A DNA stretch of 64,000 bases. Source: Lachancea dasiensis (taxonomy: Eukaryota; Ascomycota; Saccharomycetes; Saccharomycetales; Saccharomycetaceae). The stretch covers positions 744,001 through 808,000 of the forward strand of contig LT598461.1 in the NCBI GenBank assembly GCA_900074725.1. The letters run 5' to 3'. The translations under genes and the position numbers were made by a program. Shown here piece by piece: positions 47,695 through 56,782 of this stretch (position 1 is its first letter; the number at the start of each line of letters is the position of its first letter). The notes below the pieces were generated by a model, which was not told where the DNA came from, made no database searches, and worked only from the letters and a program-made list of their open reading frames with translations.

Positions 47695-48139
47695 TGTGGC
47701 AGTGCTTGTTGTGCAGCAAACGGATGAATAATCGTCGCCGGGGTAGGTGAGGCACCGATCTCTTTATAAACTGAGTTTTGCCCTGTTTGCGCTTTTAAAG
47801 TAATAATCCCTCTAATTTCTCATTTAAGGAACCGTATGCGCTGCACACTATGATTATAGATTATAGAGAGTTACAAATTTATTTCAGAATAATGTTACAA
47901 TGTAAACTACACGCTTTGACAAGCCGCCTGGATGTGTGAAACTCGTGTCGTTTATGCAATTTGGGCCATCTAAGTAGCAGCTGCTTGGAAGGCACATTTC
48001 TCCGTTAGCTGTCTCTGTCGTGGTTTTTCTGGCAATAGACAGCCCGGAGGAATAGAATGAGCCAGTGGATCGGCAGGGAAACTGTGCTATATACATCTCC
48101 GATGCCTAGTCTGCCTGTGAGGCTTCGCCCTGTCCGGTT
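47695..48139. other. Intergenic region AST-KTI11
   Basis: About 445 bp holding the AST promoter and the KTI11 3' flank. A 70-codon minus-strand ORF at 47884-48096 with four cysteines is not recognisable. A TATA-like TTTATAAA at 47763-47770 lies about 70 bp before the AST start on the minus strand. Confidence 0.45.
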
Positions 48140-48388
48140 TTAAGCGGAAACGGCGATCGGGGCGGGAGGTTGAGTACCCGCTTCTTCGTAGTACTCTTGC
48201 AGGTCTTCTTGGTCGAAAATCACTTGAATCATGAGCGAACAGCTGGGGCAAACTGCTATCTCCTCGCCTTCGTACAGATCATCAATGTATATCTGGAACT
48301 TATCTCCACAGGGACATGGGTAGGAGAACATTTGAGTGTCTGGATCGAAGGTCATGTCTTCGATTTCTACCTGGTCGTAGGTCGACAT
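48140..48388 (-). CDS. KTI11: Kti11/Dph3, zinc protein of diphthamide and Elongator pathways
   Basis: An 82-residue CSL-type zinc protein (YBL071W-A), the same length as in S. cerevisiae. It donates electrons in the first step of diphthamide formation on elongation factor 2, and with Kti13 it supports Elongator-dependent tRNA wobble-uridine modification. The four zinc ligands are visible: C25 and C27 in YPCPCGDKF, C47 and C50 in VCPSCSLMI. The conserved start STYDQVEIEDMTFDP and the end EEAGTQPPAPIAVSA fit the family throughout. Confidence 0.97.
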   Translation of the reverse strand: MSTYDQVEIEDMTFDPDTQMFSYPCPCGDKFQIYIDDLYEGEEIAVCPSCSLMIQVIFDQEDLQEYYEEAGTQPPAPIAVSA

Positions 48389-49484
48389 TATTGGCCCTGG
48401 CTGTGAAAGTTTGCGAAAAAGTGTTGAGTTGTGAGAAATAGCGAATAAGATCGGAGGCCAGCTATGTGAAACTCAGTCTTCAATCACTACCACCATCATC
48501 TCATCTCACACTCGTATTTTTTTTTCAACGTACTACCATATAATAACATTTCTGAAATGTGTCACCAGTCATGTGAAGACGGACCGATTACTTTACTGAC
48601 GCTCGGTGTGGAACTACAAGACCAAAACATTCGGAAAAAGCAGAATGAAGTAGCTTGCGCCATGCTTTAGCATGAAATCGTAAAGAGCGCATTTAAGACT
48701 GTATTTCAATCAAACAACATTTTCCTCGACTGTCGGCCAATACCCGAGGCTCTGGGCCCCGGGCCCAGTACATACTGGCTTCTAAAATCCACGCTACCGC
48801 CGTGCCCCCATTCTTTTTTGCATCCTTGAGTACACTATTTCCTGTGATCTGAAGAGTTCCTCCTCCTCAAGTTATTATATTCTGCAGATACGGTAGCTTG
48901 ATCCTACTGCGGAGTATACCCGTCCACAGAATTTAGCTGTTCAAGCACATTTCCATATAGTTGCTAGGCTCTTGCTATTCTCGTGGAAGGGTAATATCAC
49001 TAGCGTTCGAAGGCAGTCGGTCCCTTGCCAACACTGCCAGGACGAGCCTTTTACTTACTGACTTACAGTCCGCTCTGATTTGTGACTGCTCTTATATAGC
49101 CCGTACACCACTTGAGAATCTTATTTTTTATATTTTCATTTTTGCTGAAAAATAAAAAAATATCAGCGTCGGAGGAAAATTAGAAAGTGAAGAAATCGGA
49201 AGACGCACCGGTCTGGGAATCTCTGCCTAGGCCCAGGAGGCTCTCCCACGACGTGAGCCCAGCGCATGGAGTGTCTCTGCCTAGCTTCCAGCTGGCCTGC
49301 GTAGCTCATGGGCCCCTCCAGAGGGAGCTCTGCTCACTGGGCAGGGCAGAGCATGCTAACGATTCCTTTGCGGATTGTCACTCACGGGTGGGAAACTCAG
49401 CAGTTGTGTTGAGGGAAGAAAAGATAAAGTAATTCGAGTGTTAGAGCCACTTACTATTGAATATTTCAAAACACTAGGACAATA
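48389..49484. promoter_or_regulatory. KTI11/RPS8 divergent promoter region
   Basis: About 1.1 kb. A candidate Rap1 site, TAGCCCGTACACC at 49097-49109, shares the CCCGTACAC core of ribosomal-protein UAS elements. A perfect GC palindrome CTGGGCCCCGGGCCCAG lies at 48752-48768. A strikingly GC-rich block at about 49195-49360 contains a direct repeat TCTCTGCCTAG (49220-49230 and 49274-49284) and a hairpin GCTCTGC/GCAGAGC (49327-49333 with 49346-49352). The block should lie upstream of the RPS8 transcription start. I found no gene here. Confidence 0.4.
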
Positions 49485-49799
49485 GTATGTGAAACCATGG
49501 TATTAAGGAGCTAACACAACTGGAATCGCTAGACTTACTTGCTAGCACAATACAAACGATTAGTGTGCTGGTGGCATTGATGTGGATAAGATAGAATAGT
49601 CCCACTAGACATGGAAGATATGGCAGAACCGATAATGTAAAAGAGTCAGCTGCGTTGTTCGTATGGACAGCGCTCTGACTACTGCTCTTCTTTCCACTGC
49701 GTTATGCTGTCGATTGCAAAGCGTGCTGCGGTCCGGTTGTTGTGGCTCAAACAACTTATGATGGTCTTTTGTCTCATTACTAACATTACTCTTTCGCAG
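49485..49799 (+). other. Inferred 5' UTR intron of RPS8 (315 bp)
   Basis: Donor GTATGT at 49485-49490, a perfect branch site TACTAAC at 49778-49784, and acceptor TTCGCAG ending at 49799, 15 bases after the branch and 7 bases before the ATG. The size is typical of yeast ribosomal-protein introns. The first exon would be non-coding, so only RNA data can prove it. As far as I know, the S. cerevisiae RPS8 genes have no intron. Confidence 0.75.
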
Positions 49800-49806
49800 A
49801 TTCAAT

Positions 49807-50415
49807 ATGGGTATTTCTCGTGATTCTCGCCACAAGAGAGCTGCTACTGGTGCCAAGCGTGCCCAGTTCAGAAAGAAGAGAAAGTTTGAGTTGGGTCGTC
49901 AACCAGCCAACACTAAGATCGGTGCCAAGAGAATCCACACCGTGAGAACTAGAGGTGGTAACCAAAAATTCAGAGCCTTGAGAATTGAAACCGGTAACTT
50001 CGCCTGGGCCTCCGAGGGTGTCACCAGAAAGACCAGAATTGCTGGTGTCGTGTACCATCCTTCCAACAACGAATTGGTCAGAACCAACACTTTGACCAAG
50101 GCTGCTATTGTTCAAATCGATGCTACTCCATTCAGACAATGGTTCGAAGGTCACTACGGTCAAACTTTGGGTAAGAAGAAGGCCGCCAAGGGTGCCGAAG
50201 AGGAAGTTATTGCCAGCTCCAAGAGCGCTGAAAAGAAGTGGGCCGCCAGAGCTGCTGACGCCAAGATTGAGCACACTGTTGAAGCTCAATTCGGTGCCGG
50301 TAGATTGTACGCCTGCATCTCTTCCAGACCAGGTCAATCTGGTAGATGTGACGGTTACATCTTGGAAGGTGAGGAATTGGCCTTCTACTTGAGAAGATTG
50401 ACTTCCAAGAAATAG
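49807..50415 (+). CDS. RPS8: 40S ribosomal protein eS8
   Basis: A 202-residue small-subunit protein (200 in S. cerevisiae RPS8A/B; YBL072C and YER102W). The start [20 protein letters not shown] and the blocks [38 protein letters not shown] and the end [20 protein letters not shown] are diagnostic. Codon use is extremely biased, as in other highly expressed genes. The coding part is a single exon; an intron is inferred in the 5' UTR. The snR56 gene lies downstream on the opposite strand, as next to S. cerevisiae RPS8A. Confidence 0.98.
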   Translation: MGISRDSRHKRAATGAKRAQFRKKRKFELGRQPANTKIGAKRIHTVRTRGGNQKFRALRIETGNFAWASEGVTRKTRIAGVVYHPSNNELVRTNTLTKAAIVQIDATPFRQWFEGHYGQTLGKKKAAKGAEEEVIASSKSAEKKWAARAADAKIEHTVEAQFGAGRLYACISSRPGQSGRCDGYILEGEELAFYLRRLTSKK

Positions 50416-50703
50416 ATCTGGTGAAATGTCGCCATGATTTTATTTTTTGAAACCGATTCACGTCATTTTATCTCGCAATTTTGTAAATTGTTTCTATAAT
50501 ATTTGTAAAGCACAAAATACAAGTCTTACCATTAAGACCAGTCGGTCTGCCTGCCGTTTGAAGGGCAGCCGTGACTCTACTGCATGCACGCGGGCACCAG
50601 CACTACAAAAGTTGGCACAATTTTCCGAGACTAACATTCGCAATCTGAACGGGCGTTTGATGTCAAAAACTTCATTCTGTCGGCTACGCAAAGCTCTACA
50701 CGA
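50416..50703. other. RPS8 3' flank
   Basis: About 290 bp between RPS8 and the snoRNA. AT-rich at first, likely with the RPS8 poly-A site near 50430-50520. No feature was seen. Confidence 0.4.
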
Positions 50704-50800
50704 TTGTTCAATTGTCAGAAATAAAAGGCAATATTTGTTTATCTGCATGAAAGATTCAGTACAGGTCTGTGTAAAATATGTTTTCATCATAATAGAACAA
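50704..50800 (-). ncRNA. SNR56: C/D box snoRNA snR56 (18S 2'-O-methylation guide)
   Basis: On the minus strand: C box ATGATGA (50790-50784), D' box CTGA (50759-50756) and D box CTGA (50718-50715). A terminal stem pairs TTGTTCTATT (50800-50791) with AATTGAACAA (50713-50704), with one mismatch. The guide before D' is complementary over 11 nt to the 18S rRNA sequence ACAGGUCUGUG. The fifth nucleotide from D' (50764) pairs with the first G of AGG, which I take to be the residue (Gm1428) known as the snR56 target in S. cerevisiae. The location between RPS8 and AAR2, opposite in strand to RPS8, also fits. The box set, stem, guide and synteny agree. Exact mature ends are not known. Confidence 0.92.
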
Positions 50801-51111
50801 TACATCTCAAGAATAGGGCATTTACAGATAGCAAATTCTGTCGTCTGACGGAAATGTCGATATCGCGCCTCTTCCTACGTAGCTCCGCACATTGGCGAGT
50901 TGTTGTGTCGTTTGGACGAGTAGACAGACATACAGACAAAGTCTTTTTAACAAGCTTGATAGTTTCAATTTATATAGGCCCTACAAAAAAATTTATGTAT
51001 TTGTCGCGATGTACGTACTTGATCTGTATAATCTACGATCTTGAGTTAGGGCTAGTAACGATGAGTCTGGCCAACAACGCCACTACCCATCCGTGCTGTT
51101 AAGCATGAAAA
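50801..51111. other. Intergenic region snR56-AAR2
   Basis: About 310 bp that should hold the AAR2 promoter and the minus-strand snR56 promoter. Nothing is nameable; a TATA-like TTTATATAG lies near 50970. Confidence 0.4.
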
Positions 51112-52203
51112 ATGGAGATCTTTATAGACCGTATTGATCAGCCGGTTACGTTTGGCATTGATCTTTACTCCTTTGATGTTAAGCCAAACCAGCCGTTCCA
51201 CGGCTTCAAAAAGGTCCCGCGAGATCCGCGATTCCACATAGTACATTTCCAGCATTCCACGGTGGGCGTTAGGTATGGCTACTACTTTGAGGCTGATAAG
51301 CTTGAGTACCTCCAGTTTGAGTACGACAGGACCCAGGAGCTGTACAAACCACGAAGCCTGGAAACCGAGGAAGCGCGACGCGATGGCTACAACAAGTTCC
51401 AGCAACTCCATCCACTCATGGTCCCATACCCATCGGTGGACGAAGGGGACTCGTGGTTTGAGATCACAAAATTCGTCAAGATGCTGGACGTGAAATACAT
51501 CGCTGGTTGCAGCGGTCATTTTGTCTACATGGACTCGGCCGTGACCACGGAGGAAGAAAAAGGCATTCTGAGGAAGGCGCTTGCCAAGGGTCGCCACACT
51601 GGTGGCACAGGCCTTGGCGGCCCAGTTCCGCAGGAAGAACTGAGCCTCAACTACTCAGCCATCGTCTTCAAGTCCAAAGACGCGATACGGCCCGAGCACA
51701 AAATGCAGGATTTTCTGGACAAGAGTTATTACTTGAACGAGGTCATTTTGCCCCGCCACCATCACAGCTCGATATACTCGCTTTTCGGCGAACTGCAGTG
51801 GGCGTTCTTGAATGCCCTGATGTTCGGGAACTACGCTTCCAGCCTCCAATGGCATAACATCGTGGAACTGCTGGCATTCAGCTCTCGTATAAAAACTGTA
51901 CTCCTTGCGGAACTGGATGCACTTCTCGCCGCACAGCTCGCATCTTTGCCGTCATTCTACGTGGATACGCTGCTAAACGAGGACGTCTGGGTACGTGTAT
52001 TGCACGACTCGCACCACAGTACTGAACTGCCGAATACGGGGAATGCCATCCGCAAGCTGTGGCCGCACCTAGGTGAGGTCGACAGCGAACCGGACGCACT
52101 CCTATCCAGCTTTGACCGACCTTATGCCTTCCAGCACGACGGAGACGATGACAGCGGCGACGAGAACGGTCCTGTGGTTGCCGAGCGAGTTATATACCGG
52201 TGA
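51112..52203 (+). CDS. AAR2: Aar2, U5 snRNP assembly factor
   Basis: A 363-residue splicing factor (YBL074C, 355 in S. cerevisiae). Aar2 binds Prp8 in the cytoplasmic U5 snRNP precursor and is replaced by Brr2 in the nucleus. Conserved blocks are VTFGIDLYSFDVKPNQPFHG, FHIVHFQHSTVGVRYGYYFE, LMVPYPSVDEGDSWFEITKF and LNEVILPRHHHSSIYSLFGELQ (in part). The C-terminal domain contains LFGELQWAFLNALMFGNYASS. The tail is acidic (DGDDDSGDENG). GC content is relatively high. An ATG seven bases upstream is in another frame and can be ignored. Confidence 0.93.
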   Translation: MEIFIDRIDQPVTFGIDLYSFDVKPNQPFHGFKKVPRDPRFHIVHFQHSTVGVRYGYYFEADKLEYLQFEYDRTQELYKPRSLETEEARRDGYNKFQQLHPLMVPYPSVDEGDSWFEITKFVKMLDVKYIAGCSGHFVYMDSAVTTEEEKGILRKALAKGRHTGGTGLGGPVPQEELSLNYSAIVFKSKDAIRPEHKMQDFLDKSYYLNEVILPRHHHSSIYSLFGELQWAFLNALMFGNYASSLQWHNIVELLAFSSRIKTVLLAELDALLAAQLASLPSFYVDTLLNEDVWVRVLHDSHHSTELPNTGNAIRKLWPHLGEVDSEPDALLSSFDRPYAFQHDGDDDSGDENGPVVAERVIYR

Positions 52204-52990
52204 CTGCAACGAACGCATTACTATGCATTGTTGCCATGGACTGTTGCATGCAACATGTGCATGGCTCGCATCTCATGCATAGAGTGGCACTTTCGTTCGT
52301 ATCGCGTGATCTCATCGGAAACCGAGCACAAACACTTGTTCCGGATGGATACAGACCGCCCTGGCTCCATCCGTGGGTGAGTCTCTCTATACAGCCGTAT
52401 GTGTCTCCGACGCTTTGAGAAACTGGCCAGGGCCGAACGGTGAGAGTCAAGCGGATCGATCACATTAGCATTGGGACGTGTATCGTCAAAATGGCCTTTC
52501 ACTATGAGCGGTATTTCCCGGTTTTCTCACCGCTATTGCCTGGCCAATTGACTCGCTGGCCCGTGATCATTTCCTTCGGCTTCCTGACTCCTTCAGCTTC
52601 CCGAGTCATTTTGGAAATTGCGGCACCGGTTTAGCCGCCGAGCCCGAAGAACGTTCTGGAATATTCTAGCACCGTATCCCACACACTTTCGCTCTCTTTC
52701 CTTTGTGCGTTCTAACCTTGTAATTAATGGTTCCGGATTGCTCTTTCCGGCTCTAGCAAGTTCCATGGAAAGCTTTTAGCTGGTCATCAGGTTTTTTAGG
52801 GGTGGCGCATAGGACGCGGGGTTTTAGTTCCGCTCCCCTAAAAGAGTGTATAAAAGGACAGGCAGAATAGACATTTGGGATGAACTCGAGCGCATTCAGA
52901 GGGAATCTAAACAAGACTGTAATTACTTCTACAGCTGCAAAACCAAACACCAAAATTGACCCAGTCAAACATAGCAGAAAAAAGCAGAAC
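52204..52990 (+). promoter_or_regulatory. SSA3/4 promoter region: URS1, heat-shock element, STREs, TATA
   Basis: Sites in order: a perfect URS1 (Ume6 site) TAGCCGCCGA at 52632-52641; a four-unit heat-shock element GAAcgTTCtgGAAtaTTC at 52649-52666, seven bases further on; STRE-type AGGGG at 52798-52802 and CCCCT at 52835-52839; and a TATA box TATAAAAG at 52849-52856. The array fits a stress-induced HSP70 gene. The left part (AAR2 3' flank) has a 12-bp palindrome GTTGCATGCAAC at 52243-52254 amid several TGCAT motifs, and a hairpin CGGATGG/CCATCCG (52342-52348 with 52367-52373). No gene was found. Confidence 0.75.
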
Positions 52991-54946
52991 ATGTCAAAAG
53001 CCATCGGTATAGATTTGGGTACCACATACTCGTGTGTGGCACATTTCACCAATGACCGTGTAGAGATTATTGCCAATGACCAAGGTAACAGAACCACGCC
53101 GTCGTACGTGGCGTTCACGGACACAGAGCGGCTGATCGGCGACGCAGCAAAAAACCAGGCGGCGATTAACCCAAGGAACACTGTTTTCGACGCCAAGCGG
53201 CTGATTGGCAGGCGGTTTGACGACCCGGAGGTGACGATGGACGCCAAACACTTCCCGTTCAAAATAGTGGCGCGGGAGGGAAAGCCTCACGTGGAAGTGG
53301 ACTATCGCGGCGAGACCAAAGTGTTCTCGCCGGAGGAGATCTCGGCCATGGTGTTGGGAAAGATGCGGGAGACTGCAGAGGGCTATCTGGGCGGCAATGT
53401 GACGGATGCCGTGGTCACGGTGCCGGCGTATTTCAACGATTCCCAGAGACAGGCCACCAAGGACGCCGGTACCATCGCAGGTCTCAACGTGTTGCGGATC
53501 ATAAACGAGCCCACAGCGGCTGCCATTGCGTACGGTCTTGACAAGAAGGGCCGTGCAGAGCACAATGTACTCATATTCGATCTGGGCGGTGGTACCTTCG
53601 ATGTGTCGTTGCTGTCCATTGACGAAGGTATATTCGAGGTGAAGGCAACCGCAGGTAACACGCATTTGGGTGGTGAGGATTTTGACAATCGCCTGGTGAA
53701 CCACTTGGCTGCGGAATTCCAACGCAAGAATCGCAAGGATTTGACCGGCAACCAGCGGTCTTTGAGGCGTTTGAGGACTGCTGCAGAACGTGCCAAGCGT
53801 TCGCTATCATCTTCTGCCCAAACTTCAATCGAAATCGACTCTCTCTTTGAGGGCTTGGACTTTTACACTTCTCTCACCAGAGCCCGTTTTGAAGAGCTTT
53901 GTGCGGACTTGTTCCGCTCCACAATGGACCCTGTGGAGAAGGTGCTGCGTGACGCTAAACTGGGCAAGTCCCAAATTGACGAAATCGTGTTGGTTGGAGG
54001 TTCCACCCGTATTCCAAAAATTCAGAAATTGGTGACCGATTTTTTCAATGGTAAAGATCCCAACAAGTCCATCAATCCGGACGAGGCTGTTGCTTACGGT
54101 GCAGCAGTTCAAGCCGCCATCTTGACTGGTGACCAGTCCTCAAAAACTCAGGATTTGTTGTTGTTGGACGTGGCACCTTTGTCTTTGGGGATTGAAACTG
54201 CTGGAGGTATCATGACTAAACTGATCCCTAGGAATTCCACTATCCCCACCAAAAAGACAGAAACTTTCTCTACTTATGCCGATAATCAGCCTGGAGTATT
54301 GATTCAGGTCTATGAAGGGGAGAGGACTAGAACCAAGGATAACAACTTGTTGGGCAAGTTTGAACTCAGTGGTATACCACCGGCCCCTCGCGGGGTGCCT
54401 CAGATCGAGGTCTCCTTTGATTTGGATGCCAACGGTATTTTAAATGTTCACGCTTTGGAGAAGGGCACCGGTAAGTCCAGCAAAATCACCATCACGAACG
54501 ATAAGGGTCGTTTGTCCAAGGATGACATTGAACGGATGGTTTCTGATGCTGAAAAATTCAAGGCTGAAGACGAGCGTGAAGCCGAAAGGGTTCAAACCAA
54601 AAACTCTTTGGAGGCCTACACGTTCAGCCTCAAGAACACGCTCAGCGAATCTGCTTTCAAAGAGAAGGTTGGGGATGCTGACCACGAAAAGTTGAAGACT
54701 CTGGTTGAGGAAACCATTTCATGGCTGGATTCCTCCTTGGCTGCTTCCACTGATGAGTATAAGGATAAACAAAAGGAGTTAGAAGATGTTGCCAACCCAA
54801 TAATGACCAAATTTTACCAATCTGGTGGTGCACCCCCTGGTGGTGTTCCTGGCGGTGTTCCAGGCGGCGCTCCAGGCGGTGCTGGTACGGGTGGTCCCGG
54901 TGCTGGTACCACGGATTCTGGTCCAACTGTTGAAGAAGTTGATTGA
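52991..54946 (+). CDS. SSA4: Cytosolic Hsp70 chaperone (Ssa3/Ssa4)
   Basis: A 651-residue cytosolic Hsp70, counterpart of the stress-induced pair SSA3 (YBL075C) and SSA4 (YER103W). The ATPase domain begins [19 protein letters not shown] and contains the Hsp70 signatures [14 protein letters not shown] and [17 protein letters not shown], with the linker [18 protein letters not shown]. The substrate-binding domain and lid follow. A Gly/Pro/Ala-rich tail leads to the C-terminal EEVD, which docks TPR co-chaperones. The start at 52991 is fixed by homology. An ATG 111 bases upstream is in frame but lies only about 25 bp after the TATA box, so it is probably outside the mRNA or in its 5' UTR. Confidence 0.97.
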   Translation: MSKAIGIDLGTTYSCVAHFTNDRVEIIANDQGNRTTPSYVAFTDTERLIGDAAKNQAAINPRNTVFDAKRLIGRRFDDPEVTMDAKHFPFKIVAREGKPHVEVDYRGETKVFSPEEISAMVLGKMRETAEGYLGGNVTDAVVTVPAYFNDSQRQATKDAGTIAGLNVLRIINEPTAAAIAYGLDKKGRAEHNVLIFDLGGGTFDVSLLSIDEGIFEVKATAGNTHLGGEDFDNRLVNHLAAEFQRKNRKDLTGNQRSLRRLRTAAERAKRSLSSSAQTSIEIDSLFEGLDFYTSLTRARFEELCADLFRSTMDPVEKVLRDAKLGKSQIDEIVLVGGSTRIPKIQKLVTDFFNGKDPNKSINPDEAVAYGAAVQAAILTGDQSSKTQDLLLLDVAPLSLGIETAGGIMTKLIPRNSTIPTKKTETFSTYADNQPGVLIQVYEGERTRTKDNNLLGKFELSGIPPAPRGVPQIEVSFDLDANGILNVHALEKGTGKSSKITITNDKGRLSKDDIERMVSDAEKFKAEDEREAERVQTKNSLEAYTFSLKNTLSESAFKEKVGDADHEKLKTLVEETISWLDSSLAASTDEYKDKQKELEDVANPIMTKFYQSGGAPPGGVPGGVPGGAPGGAGTGGPGAGTTDSGPTVEEVD

Positions 54947-56782
54947 AGGGATTGTGAAAGCAATCAATTCAGCCAGCAAACCTCGATTCAAGATGATGTG
55001 TTATTATCTTTTTATGATGACAATGATGATGACGCCGGCAACGAAAACCACAAATCCAAACCACAGCCTGCGTATATAGTAAAAATAAGTTCATATGTAT
55101 TTTCATGCCTTAAAAGCCAAGTAAATTGGTTATCCAACTTAATCGAGTGCGAGTGACATGTAGTTGTGCCATCCCGCTCAATGCATACAAAGTAATAATT
55201 ACTGAGGTAAATCTTATTCATTAGTAGAAAGGTTACTACTAAATTCGTCTTGTAAGTCGGACGTAGTCATTGTAAGATGAGTAACTTGGATCTAAGGAAT
55301 TCTATTTATCTCTCCATGTTTTTTTATTTTAGGCATTAGAGCTGGTTCAGTTACCTGAACAAATGCCATTGGACAACAGTTGTTGTCTTCGGCCTGTCGT
55401 AGATGGTAAGTCGGCCTCGGTTGCGTACTATCATTCTGTACCATTGTGTCACATATATCCTGACGCCGATTGTGTGATTAGGCGCACATCACCATCAGTT
55501 CGCTGGTAACTCACATTATTCCCAACAATAAAATATTCATACGCTAGGACCACGTTACCTAGCAGCTTCAACGTTTATTGACGCCCAACTGTCAAGGGTA
55601 ATTCTGAGTCGACAGCATATTGTTGCATAGATGTACTAATTTTTGTTCAGTCCCCAAAATTTCCCATGACTAGAACCACAGATGACATGATGAACAATAA
55701 ATTGAGCTAAGATGTCAATTGAGAGCATTCTCAATTGGGTGGATTTCCATAATAATGATAATTGATAAGTTCCCAAATTTTAAGAAACTTCATCTTCTAA
55801 CGTACGACGTCAGTGTTATTCTTCTCCGTTATCAAAACCTACAACTTGTTCGAAAAAAATACCGATTGGCACCATAAATGATATCAGGTTTATCGGTAGC
55901 CATCGTTGCTGCCCATTCATCCATAACCAAAAATAAAGCTCGGTTAGAAACCTCGCTGTAAAGAATCATTAACATCCTAGAATACGAAATTTAACCACTG
56001 TAATTGACTTAGAACTAAAAATGAAACACCCAGTGTGTAGACTTATTTTCCGCATCTCACGTGAAAGTTCAGTATAATGGCCTATCTGAACGGCTAACTA
56101 GTGATCCTCGGACAATTTCTCAAGGCTTCTAAGCAAACTTATTATATGGCAGACTGAGTTGGCTGGCTAATTGCCACAGTTTTTGAGCCGTCCTCGACAT
56201 AATTATGCAACAGCAGCTAATAAATGCGTCCTTGGATATCTGTAGACAATGCTCGTGACATTATATCAACATGTTAATGAAGTGAGTCAGCATTAGCTGT
56301 GATTCACTACTGACCTGATCCTACCAACCTTTGATGGCCATGTCGGTTAGCATGCGCAAGTACTGCTTCTACAAGGCTCACGTAAACTCACTGCGCTAAA
56401 ACAAACTGATTGTAACTAGTGCAGTGACAGTATTGTGTAAAGTGATATATAAATTGCCAGTCCGAAAAACCATCTCAGAAAGGTAAGAGCACAGACAGAT
56501 AGGCTGTAGAGTCGTATCATGCCCTTGGATAGCCTGGCTTAGCCTATTCATGGAATTTACCTATTCTGGATCCTCTAAGCTTTGTATACTTGCAAGCAGG
56601 AGATCCTCTCGAGTAATATCACGATATACGTTGAGGGTTCGAAAAATTTTCGAATATTATTACAGAATATGAATATGATTCATTCAAAAAACTAAACCAG
56701 AGACAAATTGTGAATAATTTAGTCGAGAAGTTTCTCGTTCATTCAGCCCAACTTCAAACGTTTCCACCCTAAGTTCAGTTCC
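54947..56782. other. Long AT-rich intergenic region SSA-ILS1
   Basis: About 1.8 kb between tandem genes, AT-rich and free of credible ORFs. A Gcn4-type TGAGTCA lies at 56283-56289, about 500 bp before ILS1; ILS1 is plausibly under general amino-acid control. T-rich stretches such as that near 55320 could suit a replication origin, but no consensus can be claimed. I saw no tRNA, snoRNA, LTR or centromere element. Confidence 0.4.

Noticed and set aside
48625-48645. A sequence resembling centromere element CDEIII (ACATTCGGAAAAAGC)
   Set aside because: The rest of the CDEIII consensus, the AT-rich CDEII and a CDEI at the right distance are missing, and gene order gives no sign of a centromere.
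49187-49432. An 81-codon plus-strand frame over the GC-rich island before RPS8
   Set aside because: It begins with GTG rather than ATG, has no recognisable family and lies in the RPS8 promoter; GC-rich DNA leaves frames open by chance.
50447-50848. A 133-codon plus-strand ORF and a 103-codon minus-strand ORF downstream of RPS8
   Set aside because: Both overlap the snR56 gene, which has independent support from boxes, stem and rRNA guide.
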